A program made the translations under genes and the position numbers. Below the pieces are notes generated by a model, which made no database searches, was not told the origin of the DNA, and saw only the letters and a list, made by a program, of their open reading frames with translations. DNA of 64,000 nt, taken from assembly GCA_010093485.1 (NCBI GenBank), contig MU001511.1, forward strand, positions 186,001 to 250,000. The letters run 5' to 3'. This stretch comes from Karstenula rhodostoma CBS 690.94 (taxonomy: Eukaryota; Ascomycota; Dothideomycetes; Pleosporales; Didymosphaeriaceae). Within the stretch, counting starts at the first letter, position 1, and each line of letters opens with the position of its first letter. This document shows, one piece after another, positions 55,746 to 64,000 of the stretch.

Positions 55746-56813
55746 ATGGCTACAGCAGCAAATACAGTCCAGCTTCGACTCTCCAAAACCTTGGGCGCGC
55801 TCCTAGGAGTCCATGCTGGAGATTCGCTCGGCGCCACGCTCGAGTTCAACTCATATCGGGAGATCAAGAAGAATTTTCCAAACGGCTTGCGCGACATCAT
55901 CGGTGGCGGAACCTTCGGCTGGCCGCCCGGTCATGCGACAGATGACACCGACTTGACGCGCGCTGTTTTACTGGCTTACCACGATCGCGCAAACCACAAC
56001 TTACTCAAAATCCCTGGTAAAGACTTCGACATTGCCCGCTCAGTGGCGGATTGGTCATTGGATTGGTATGAAGGAGACTGGCCAGGACGGAAGAAGGGAC
56101 AAGCACCTAAGGACATCGGCGGTGCGACTCACGTTGGTCTGCTGAACTATTCGCATCTGCACGACCCGCGCAGGTGTGGAGCCGGTGATGGAAAAGCTGG
56201 GAATGGTAGCCTCATGCGATGCATACCAACAGGTCTTTTCACTCGGGGCCGAGACGAGAGGATCAAGGAGTCTAAGGAGATTAGTGCCATCACGCATAAC
56301 GATTCGCGATGTACGGTGTCATGCGCTGCGTACAACGAGATTGTCGCCGCACTTTTGGACGGAAAGACTCCACAGACGGCTGTGGGCATCGGGCTTGAAG
56401 TCGCTCGCGAACAGGATCATATTGATGTTGTGGATGCCATTGAGCGCGGTAGGACGCTGTCGATCTCCAAGTTTGCGAACGAAGGACCAGGTGACGAACT
56501 GCCGGATAACACCTCTGGTTATGTTCTACAGAGCTTGACTGTCGCCATCGCAGCACTTCTCGACCCACGTTCGCTTGAAGATGTTTTAGTGGATGTGACT
56601 AGGATAGGCGGAGACACTGACACCAATGGCGCTATATCAGGTGGTCTTTTGGGAGCAAGAGACGGCATAGAGGCTATTCCTGAGCGATGGCTCAATACTC
56701 TTCAGTTCAGGACGGAATTCGAAGAATTGGCACAGGATATACTAGATCTTGCGAGCTCACCTGCCGAAGGATTGCCATCCTCATACAAAAAGCGTCACGG
56801 GCTAGCCGGATAG
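55746..56813 (+). CDS. ADP-ribosylglycohydrolase family protein (DraG/ARH fold)
   Basis: Predicted magnesium-dependent hydrolase of the ADP-ribosylglycohydrolase family, which removes ADP-ribose from proteins or small acceptors. Single exon, 355 aa. The frame opens slightly upstream with GTG, but the first ATG, in good context (TACCATGGCT), is at 55746. Metal-binding motifs are both present: GHATDDTDL (Thr65-Asp66-Asp67) and the C-terminal RIGGDTDTNGAISGGLLGA (Asp290, Asp292). GALLGVHAGDSLGATLEF at residues 17-34 is the usual family opening, and AGNGSLMRCIPTG is the central glycine-rich loop. No signal or transmembrane segment is seen. Fungal members of this subfamily are poorly characterised; the physiological substrate (Arg-, Ser- or nucleotide-linked ADP-ribose) cannot be predicted. 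Confidence 0.93.
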   Translation: MATAANTVQLRLSKTLGALLGVHAGDSLGATLEFNSYREIKKNFPNGLRDIIGGGTFGWPPGHATDDTDLTRAVLLAYHDRANHNLLKIPGKDFDIARSVADWSLDWYEGDWPGRKKGQAPKDIGGATHVGLLNYSHLHDPRRCGAGDGKAGNGSLMRCIPTGLFTRGRDERIKESKEISAITHNDSRCTVSCAAYNEIVAALLDGKTPQTAVGIGLEVAREQDHIDVVDAIERGRTLSISKFANEGPGDELPDNTSGYVLQSLTVAIAALLDPRSLEDVLVDVTRIGGDTDTNGAISGGLLGARDGIEAIPERWLNTLQFRTEFEELAQDILDLASSPAEGLPSSYKKRHGLAG

Positions 56814-57548
56814 CAGAAGCATTGGCTTCCAACTCGAAGCAGCATCTACGGTTCCCACGGTAAATTCATGTGCAAACTTCATACTGTGAACTAGCTCATT
56901 GTAAAGCATTGTGACGGCTGGCTCCTTTTTGATCACGAGTACAGATGTATAGTTCTGGAACAAACCGGTTCGAGACGTCACAAAGGACACTTCTCAATTA
57001 GCAATTATCACGCGGTCAATTCAATTATACAAAACGTGGTAGCATCTGACGAGATTAAACTGGAACCAGAGATACATGTGCAAACATCAGGATTCCCCGG
57101 ATTCGATACAGGTAACGGGCAGCCCAGTATAAGTACAACCATATGTCTTATTCAATACTTCTTGACGCTCTGATTCTCGATGTTACGAATTCAACCCGTC
57201 GTTCGATTACGAAAGCAGTTGAATGGGGTCATAAGTGGGTTGATTTATCGCGTGGCTCCCCTGCTCACGAGGCTATGGATTGTTGGTCACCCACGAGAGC
57301 TCGACGGTTACTGGACAAACATTCTTCCGAAGTGAACGTCGGGGTACTTATAATATTCGGTCACCATAAATTTCTTCCCGCCGCGAAATATATATACTCA
57401 TACTCGCTCCCTCTACAGGTTCTTTCCCACAGCCGACCCACATTTTATTTTCTTCCAGTCAGTCCACCCGTACAAGTTTCATCTTTCAACTCCGTTAGAA
57501 CGAAACTCGAGTCCTACGTTCGGTACCCGCCCTACAGCACCCTTGACC
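56814..57548. other. Intergenic region upstream of the disordered hypothetical protein
   Basis: A plus-strand frame at 57143-57676 overlaps the next gene's first exon in another phase and is not protein-like. About 57380-57540 is pyrimidine-rich, a likely promoter/5' leader. Confidence 0.45.
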
Positions 57549-58878
57549 ATGCCGCCCAAGCACAACGGCCAACACAAGCCCGCGAACATCATCGTTGGAA
57601 GGGCTGGGCAAAGCGGCCAGACTTTCAACGACACCTCTCTTCTTCCGTTCTTGCGTGCATATACGCGCATGAATAGTAGGGATGCAGGCGGTGGCGACAG
57701 GCAATTCAACGAGGAGTTCAATTTGGCTCGACGTATCGTTGAAGAATTAGTGAGCACGCCTTCCGGGACCATTACAACAACTCCATGGGCTAACCAATGA
57801 CAGAACCGTTACCGCGATGCTCCTCCTGACTTCATCCATGACCTGGTCTATTCGATCGCGAATCCAAACCCCGACCAGCAGCCAATGTATCCGACACTGC
57901 GTTCCCAAGGCGTAAGCGACCAGACGGCATACCAGAACCGTATTATCGTATCTGTGCTGCTGATGATGCACGCTACGAATGATGGCGATGGTGGCGTGAC
58001 GCGTGGAGGACTATGGCTTCCACCGCGTCAACAGGCCCGTGACGCACAGGACGCAGCTGCACAGCGGGGCCAGGCAGTTAGGTATCCCACATGGTATGGA
58101 CGTCCCAGATTTCTTTGACGAACATCTTACTCATCTATACAGGTCTCGGGATGAGGCGGAGGCAAGCACCCCGTCACGGAACGCGAACTGGACGGCGTCA
58201 GGTCGACCTCTTATGCAGCAGCCTCAGGCTGGCTCTCTCCGCTCTCTCCGCTCTCAGGGGTTCAACAGCGCTGTGGGAAACCTTCCGCCGTTCTCCTCGA
58301 GCTTCACGCCCACACCTCAATCGTACGGTCGGTCCTTAGCTGGAGCTGTTCTCGGTCCACCTTCTGCAGGACTTGGTGGATACCACTGGTCATCGCGTGG
58401 TCCCCAACAGTATCCGTCAAACTCCAGTCTTCATAGTGAGTATGGTGTGCCTCCACCTCCTGCTGTCGAACCGCGGCGCTATGTTCAAGATACGCTTCGG
58501 TCTGTCCTCCCACAAGGTAACGAGTCAGCGCCATACAACACTGCAGCTACTAGTGCTCGCGATCTTTCCGACCATCCGTTCTGGCAGCCTTCGCACCCAC
58601 CCACGACTCAGAGGGGTCAATCGTCGGGATTCGTCCCACCTCCGCCCGGCCTTGAAGGTATGGACCACATCTCTGCCTTCGGCTCAGAGACGAACTCGCC
58701 GATTAGACCTGCCCAGCGACCGATCGGCTCTGATCGACCGCACCATGACAGTCGTCGCCATGGAGGCAGTCGCAGCAGCCACGGCGACAGTGCTCGTGGC
58801 ACACCGAGTCGTCCTGCACCTGGGAGCACAAGTCGCAGTCGTGATTCACGCAGCAGGCGTGACGATCAAGGGTGGTGA
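57549..58878 (+). CDS. Hypothetical protein with Ser/Pro/Arg-rich disordered C terminus (3 exons)
   Basis: Exons 57549-57749, 57804-58093 and 58143-58878 give 408 aa; introns are 54 nt (GTGAGC...GACAG, branch GCTAAC) and 49 nt (GTATGG...TACAG). The second intron is inferred because it is the simplest way to connect the exon-2 frame (AVRYPTW) to the long exon-3 frame (SRDEAEASTPS). Residues 1-155 look folded and helical (LARRIVEELNRYRDAPPDFI, QNRIIVSVLLMMHATND). Residues 160-408 are low complexity, with Pro-rich tracts (GVPPPPAVEPRRY, FVPPPPGLEG) and a C-terminal RS-like segment (SRSRDSRSRRDDQG). There is no signal peptide or known domain. The tail resembles RNA-binding or splicing-associated proteins, but this is only compositional. 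Confidence 0.72.
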
Positions 58879-60563
58879 TTGCTAGAAACCCCGGAAGCAT
58901 TTTATGATGGTGTTTCTTGCAGGAGAGACCAAGTACACCATAACGACGACATGTGAAAGCGTGTCGGGATCTGGAGGGCAACGGGTGTTGAAATTCGGAA
59001 TACTACATCAATCTTCGCTTGTGGCTTTCTTGAGAAGAGCAGTTCTATCTTCGCCTATGTCTTAGCACTGGGTGGACTCTAAAATGATGTGGGTTTATAA
59101 ATTCGATATCTCTGGCGTTTGCTTGACACGCCTTGAGCAGCATTTTGGCGGTTGCTTCTCTTCTTCGGCACAATCTGCCTTTCACCGGCATAGATAGCAT
59201 ACTTATTCTCCATCTCTAACACCCGTAACATACTTTTAATTACCATGCAATAGCACATCCTCTCCCCTCAAGTAAGCAAACCACTTAACAAACCGAATCT
59301 GTCTCTGTGCTAGCCCGCACAAGGATATCGTCAAAGGCAGTTCATTCTCAAGCCTAGGCTTCAACCTCGATATCCAAGACCTTTGTGATTTATTTCCTGT
59401 TTATCAGCCGCACCTCAACCTGCCTAAAACGGAACACACGGCCACGCATGGATTGCGGACGTGTCGATCAGGGTCTCCTTCCCCTACAGGACGACTGGGT
59501 TTAGTTCGCACAATAACCATTACCAACCCACAGCACCTACCTGACAGGCTCGAATCGCACCTCTCTGGCCGATGCAATATAGTTTACTAGCTGCAGACCA
59601 GACCAGACCAGCGAAACGAAGCTGTTGGGAAATACCTCTCCGCCCAACCCAAACCAACCCAAGCCTCCAAGCCCGTCTGCGGCGGCGCGCACACCAACGC
59701 AGCCCAGAAGGGCAGGGGCAGGGAAACGCGTCGATTGCAGCGAGGCGCAGGCACCAGCGTGAAGACGATGCGCAGGGTGGGTGTTAATAATGCGTTTCTC
59801 TTCGAGCGTTCGGAGCGTGCATGCGCATGTGCAGGGAACCAAGGTCGATGGATGGTGCCCGCGCTGGCGTTGCACGTGGTATTCCCAACAACTAGGTAGG
59901 ACATGCATGCGGAAGCGTGTACCAAGTAGGTACACACACCCCGCGTTCCATCTACCCCGGGAATATATCGTTTCTCTACCTCTTGTAACGAGTCGACACG
60001 GATCGCATCCAACTAGGTACCCGTGTGATATCGCGCTTGCCTCCCCAGCCTTCCGCAAACGGCATTACACGGTTCCCATCGAATGCAGGCGGGTCCTGCA
60101 ATAATCAGTCCTCCGTTCATTGGGTGCATGTGGGCACGGCGATGACAGTCTGGGAGCATGTGTGGATGTGGCGTGTGGAGTGGACGTGGGGAGGGGCCAA
60201 TGGGAGGGGCTGGATTAGTGAGACGGAGAAAGGAATGAGTACGTTCACGGGAGGGGCAAGCATCACGCTTAGCAGCCATATGCTCGCAGGCATGTAGGAT
60301 ACGCTCGAGCGATACGATGAAAACATGGAATTACGACTAGACAAAGGGTATATTCACACCAGCAATTTGCGCCCCGAAATCATGTAGAATCCCCACATGT
60401 ACCCACAAGCATGGCCTCCAACTATCTTCGCGCCAAAACACCTCCTGGCATCTTGAAGCTATGCTTGCAACGGCGATGCCATCATGTCTCCCTCTCAAAC
60501 GCCGTACCCCTACTCTCCATTCCGATTCCGCTCGCCTCTCCGATGAGCTAGCGCCCCTTCGCC
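58879..60563. other. Intergenic stretch of about 1.7 kb
   Basis: It contains the 3' ends of convergent genes. A small GACCA tandem (about 59597-59611) is present. Open frames (for example 59537-60058 minus) lack protein-like motifs. Confidence 0.45.
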
Positions 60564-62049
60564 CTACTCTTCCTTCTTCACCTTTTCCTCGTTCTCCTTG
60601 ACCGGCTGGTACGGATACTTGATAGTCAAGCACCAGATATCCAAGTAGTCGCAGATCGTCCAGATGACGTCGATCACGAAGCTACCGTGGACGCCAATGG
60701 CCAGACCCAAGCACATGAACACAAATGCAACCTGATACACATCATCGCCCAGGGCGCTTGGCCAGCCGAAACCAAATTTCTCCTGCAGAAACGGACCGAG
60801 AGAGTCCGCGACGCCGTAGATGAGCGGGTAGATCAGCACGTTGCCGCGCGGGAAGCGCGATTTGGTCAGGTGCGAGATGATGATGCGCCCGACCGAGTAG
60901 GCGTTTATGAGCCCGGCGTAGAAGATGAAGGGGACGAGGTGGTGGTGCAGGATCACGGGCTGGAGGTAGAGGTACGCGGGGATGAGGATCCAGGCGGCCC
61001 CGAAGGTGAGCAGGCCCATGAGGGCGACGCGGGTGCGTTGGCCGCGCGCGCGGCGAGCTTTCATAACGTTCAACGCGCTATGTTGTTAGTAGTTGAGAGC
61101 GAGAACTCGCAAGGGGAAGACATACCTGCTCACGGTGTTGAAGACGAGCACGACGCTGCCGTAGACCATATACCACTCGTTCCAGGCTAGGTTGTAGAGG
61201 ACGTCGGGAATCAAGTCGTAGTTCTGTACGCCGATGCTTTCGAGCAACGATCGCTGCCAGAAGCTTCCGCCGCCGACGACGGCCGTGGCCGCGTATATGA
61301 AGCAAAGGGTAAGAATTCCCTCTACGGGTCCAGAGATGAAGCCGAGCGTGAGCACATGGGTGTGGTATTCGTCCCAAGTCTGGACGTAGAATGTCAAGAG
61401 CGCTATTCTAGTGTCAGTCTTCGTTCGGTATTCCAAGCTCGACTTTACTGACAAGCAAACAGATTGAGCACCGTTTTCCAGCCCTGTCCCAGGTTCATCG
61501 CAGCCGAAAAGAGCAGGACCTCCAACGTGGTGTTGACGGCATCGACGCCATGATCAAAGAGCTCGCCTAGCGGTCCACTCTGGTGTGTCCTCCTTGCCTG
61601 GCTTCCATCCACCGCATCGAACGTCTGATACAAGAAGAGTCCAATCGCCCAGCTAGCGTACACCCACGGCGGGCAGTCCTGGTCGAGCGTCGGCGTGTAC
61701 CACAGCATAGTCAGGAAGTTTGCGACGACGAATCCGAATCCGGAAAGCGTAATCTATGCATCTCTGTCAGTATATGCATCTTTGGCGCGTTTGTGCGTGC
61801 GGCGTCTTTGTGCGTCCGGAGGACAGTCGTGCCCGCAGGGAAACTCACGAGATTCGGCCTGTCCACACGTTAGCCGTCTGCATTCAACATCGCAGGCCAT
61901 CAAACGTACGCCATCCACATGGGGAAGCATTTTATCACTACGTGCGTGTAGAACGGCTTCATAACATAGCGCGATACCAGACTGTGATCGACCCCAGAGT
62001 ATTTGTACTCGTTGAGCTTCGGGAGCTTGTCTTGCCGTATGTACACCAT
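60564..62049 (-). CDS. Choline/ethanolaminephosphotransferase (CDP-alcohol phosphotransferase, 5 exons)
   Basis: Integral ER/Golgi enzyme of the Kennedy pathway that transfers phosphocholine or phosphoethanolamine from its CDP-ester to diacylglycerol. Exons 62049-61910, 61858-61849, 61753-61453, 61402-61126 and 61077-60564 give 413 aa; introns are 51, 95, 50 and 48 nt. The signature D-G-x2-A-R-x8-G-x3-D-x3-D is complete: Asp99-Gly100, Ala103-Arg104, Gly113, Asp117 and Asp121. About seven to eight hydrophobic helices follow. Exon 2 is only 10 nt but is needed for the conserved PNLIT sequence (MWMA-PNL-ITLSGFG). The start MVYIRQDKLPKLNEYKYSG matches eukaryotic CPT/EPT proteins. Choline versus ethanolamine preference cannot be decided. 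Confidence 0.93.
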
Positions 62050-62465
62050 GACGGCGGTGTCTTTGGTATCGTGTCACGTCGAGACCGTGTAGGAGGTGGT
62101 GGGGTGGTAAGGTGTGGAGGTGATGCTGCTCGCTACAATTTCAGGGCAAGCCTGGTTTCGCGTTTAGCTTGTGATGGGGATGACGTCGGGTGGGGTGGGT
62201 CTCGCGGAAAACACTCGCTTGTTTCATGGAACGCTGGAAGCGCTGTCAAGCTGCTGCTACAAATAAAGCACGCGTCTTTGGGGCCTCTCAATCGATTTGA
62301 CTACTGCATGACCATGTCGATCGCTTGCTGGTCCGGATGAACCCATTGTCCGGAGGGGAGTTATACTACATGAAAATCTGCCTGCGCCTGAACGTGATTT
62401 ACGCCTGAACTGTGTTGACTTTTTCTCCATCACAAATTCAAATATCAAAGACAGCTGCTTCCCGT
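62050..62465. other. CPT/EPT promoter and NIPSNAP 3' flank
   Basis: 416 bp between two minus-strand genes. No further gene was recognised. Confidence 0.5.
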
Positions 62466-63610
62466 TCACGCGACCGGGCTCCACGGGCAAGGAATCAAGA
62501 TCCTGCTCTTCATCTCCTGGATCAGCGGCACCGTCTTGTGCACCGTCTCACCCCAGCCCTCGACGCTCCAGCTCTGCTCGCGGCGGACCTTGCGCTCCTC
62601 AAGATTAGCGAACTGCCACAGGTGGTGCACCGTGTTCAGCTCGCCAATCTGCACGAACCAAGCACCCACACCCTCCATAACCTCCCGGCGTGCCTTCAGC
62701 CCGCGCCTCCAGTGTGTCTCCCATTCGAGAAGATTGCCGGGGTGTAGCGTGTAGGAACGGAGTTCGAAGAGGCCGCCCAGCTGGCGCGGCGGAGTCGTGG
62801 GCCAGAAGGAGAACTCTTGCATGAGCGAAGTGCGCTTGGAGTTGATCAGGTGCTTCAGCTTGGAATCGAATTCGGGGAACTCAGGATGGTGTTGGATGGC
62901 GTTGAGCGAGGCGTGGTAGCCCTCGTACCGCTGGTACTCCCAGATATGCACTAGATGACGGTTGGTTAATACGCTGGTGTGTTTGCATGATCTGGTGATT
63001 TCTTACCGAATGTGTCACATTCGCCAACCTCGGTTCTCCAGCTGCCTACCAAGTGCACCTTGTTCTCCGGCATCGATGCCACCCTAGGATACCAGTTGCC
63101 TACAAGCTCCGTGTACTCGTCGACCTTGTCTGGCTTGACGTCGTGGAAGACGATGGAATGCACATACTTGCCGCGGGCAAGGACCTGCGAGAAGCTCCTC
63201 TCGATGTCCTTGTCAAGCTCGCGTCCCTCGGGCGTTCCGTAGATCAGCGACTTCAGCGCGCCACTCTTCTTCTTGTCGCCATCATCTTGTGCACGAGCCT
63301 CTTCTGCATTGGGTGTCAGTGATCCGAGGGTGCTCAGCAAACCAGATGCCTCCCCAGCAGGAGTACCAGAAGGAAGTGACTGACTTTCTCTTTGCTCCTT
63401 GTTCTTCTGAGCGGTTATGAGGCCCTCGCGGTATTCTTTCTGGCGTGTATTGAACTCGGCAGCTCCATCATGCCTGATGTCGGCGAGAGCAGGCGCCTTC
63501 TGGCCCTGCACTGCGGCGTAGGCGGTGAAGCAGCGCGAATTGGCAGCGGCGGTCGTGTGCTGCGCGGGGAGGGCGCTGCGCAGGCTGGCACCAACACGAC
63601 GGGCGAGCAT
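62466..63610 (-). CDS. NIPSNAP-family protein, probably mitochondrial (2 exons)
   Basis: Exons 63610-63007 and 62950-62466 give 362 aa; the 56-nt intron (GTAAGA...CTAG) joins GECDTF to VHIWEYQRYEGY, the junction expected in the family. The N terminus MLARRVGASLRSALPAQ is Arg/Ala/Ser-rich without acidic residues, a good mitochondrial presequence; the upstream in-frame opener is TTG, so the ATG at 63610 is preferred. Two NIPSNAP (dimeric alpha/beta-barrel) domains are visible: KYVHSIVFHDVKPDKVDEYT with VHLVGSWRTEVG, and LFELRSYTLHPGNLLEWETH with HHLWQFANLEERK. Metazoan NIPSNAPs take part in mitophagy signalling and vesicular transport; fungal function is undefined. A variable Gln/Ser/Asp/Lys linker (about residues 70-125) separates the presequence from the first domain. 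Confidence 0.92.
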
Positions 63611-63913
63611 TGCGATGGTGGTCTCTAGTTCAACGATTGACGTCAGAGGCAATGGAAGCTCGCGCGAGCTGCTGCGGTCGAGGATGGAGGATGGAGGCGA
63701 GGTGGGTTCGCGATGGCGGGTAGGGAGGAGTGGTAGGGTAGCGGCTCTGTCTGCGTCTGCTACTTGTCTGCTGTGTAACCAGCTGCACGATGACTGAGGG
63801 GAAGCTCGCAGGTGCGCCTGCCATCCTGGCTGTGGCCCAAGCTCCTAGCGCCCCTGCTCCACGGGGGAAAGCTGGGGAAGTTGCGAAGTCGCCCCGGGAA
63901 GACCCACACCGCA
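63611..63913. other. NIPSNAP promoter region
   Basis: 303 bp between the NIPSNAP start and the stop of the next minus-strand gene. No additional gene was seen. Confidence 0.5.
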
Positions 63914-64000
63914 TCACTCAATAATTCGCTGCTTCACGCCCTCGTCCAGCTCCATCCAATTCGCCGTCTTGTTGCAGAGCCTCATGTCCACTGTGAGCTT
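63914..64000 (-). CDS. C-terminal end of a gene entering from the right edge
   Basis: The frame open from the right edge encodes 28 residues ending MRLCNKTANWMELDEGVKQR and then IIE before TGA at 63914-63916. Composition is protein-like, but the fragment is too short to name. It may be only the last exon. Confidence 0.5.
   Translation of the reverse strand, partial: KLTVDMRLCNKTANWMELDEGVKQRIIE

Noticed and set aside
57885..58118. Independent short gene at 57885-58118
   Set aside because: It is exon 2 of the 408-aa hypothetical gene; a 49-nt intron connects it to the next exon.
1..64000. CRISPR arrays, bacterial operons, prophage or insertion sequences
   Set aside because: The DNA is clearly fungal nuclear with spliceosomal introns; no spaced direct-repeat array exists.
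1..64000. A secondary-metabolite gene cluster around the FAD oxidase or tannase
   Set aside because: No polyketide synthase, NRPS, terpene cyclase or pathway regulator was found next to them.

Overview
The window reads as nuclear DNA of a filamentous ascomycete, most likely a plant-associated Dothideomycete. Supporting observations are short GT-AG introns (about 47-167 nt) with CTAAC/CTGAC-type branch sites, one gene every 2-4 kb with loose intergenic DNA, and a protein set typical of such fungi: an AA9 LPMO with CBM1, tannase/feruloyl esterase, type-B carboxylesterases, a BBE-like FAD oxidase, fungal Mcm21/CENP-O and a PigL_N/HeLo-like leader. The class assignment is inference; no rDNA, mitochondrial or telomeric sequence is visible and no convincing tRNA was found.

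Layout. 1-5.5 kb is secretome-like: the 3' part of a carboxylesterase, a complete AA9-CBM1 gene and a decayed GH32 (invertase/inulinase-type) gene beside a 169-bp inverted-repeat element. 6.4-15.6 kb holds housekeeping genes: a three-exon membrane protein, a 2-Cys peroxiredoxin, an acetyl-CoA transporter and, divergently, the kinetochore protein Mcm21/CENP-O. 15.7-28.3 kb is accessory in character: a TA-flanked MITE, a small Cys-rich protein, several copies of a miniature dispersed repeat, a tannase, an F-box/LRR relic, a carboxylesterase and an epimerase gene broken by an internal deletion. 28.3-39.4 kb holds an acidic/coiled-coil protein, a phosducin-like protein, an AP-1-like bZIP factor and a HeLo-like-leader protein. 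41.4-49.3 kb is a genome-maintenance pair: a repeat-rich BRCT protein followed by the Rad2/XPG endonuclease. 50-51.8 kb is a six-exon FAD oxidase. 52-55.7 kb is relic territory with another F-box/LRR-like fragment carrying a short insertion. 55.7-64 kb holds an ADP-ribosylglycohydrolase, a disordered hypothetical protein, a cholin(ethanolamin)ephosphotransferase with a 10-nt microexon, a NIPSNAP protein and the tail of one more gene.

Functional links are loose, as usual in fungi. LPMO, tannase, carboxylesterases and the dead GH32 gene point to plant-polymer degradation. Rad2, the BRCT protein and Mcm21 are nuclear-maintenance proteins. Peroxiredoxin and the AP-1-like factor are both of redox-stress type but lie 23 kb apart. 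The most interesting signal is a family of very short (about 65-303 bp) dispersed elements flanked by 11-14-bp target duplications. One copy sits inside an F-box gene exactly as a GT-AG intron whose splice sites are supplied by the duplicated target, as in introner-like elements.
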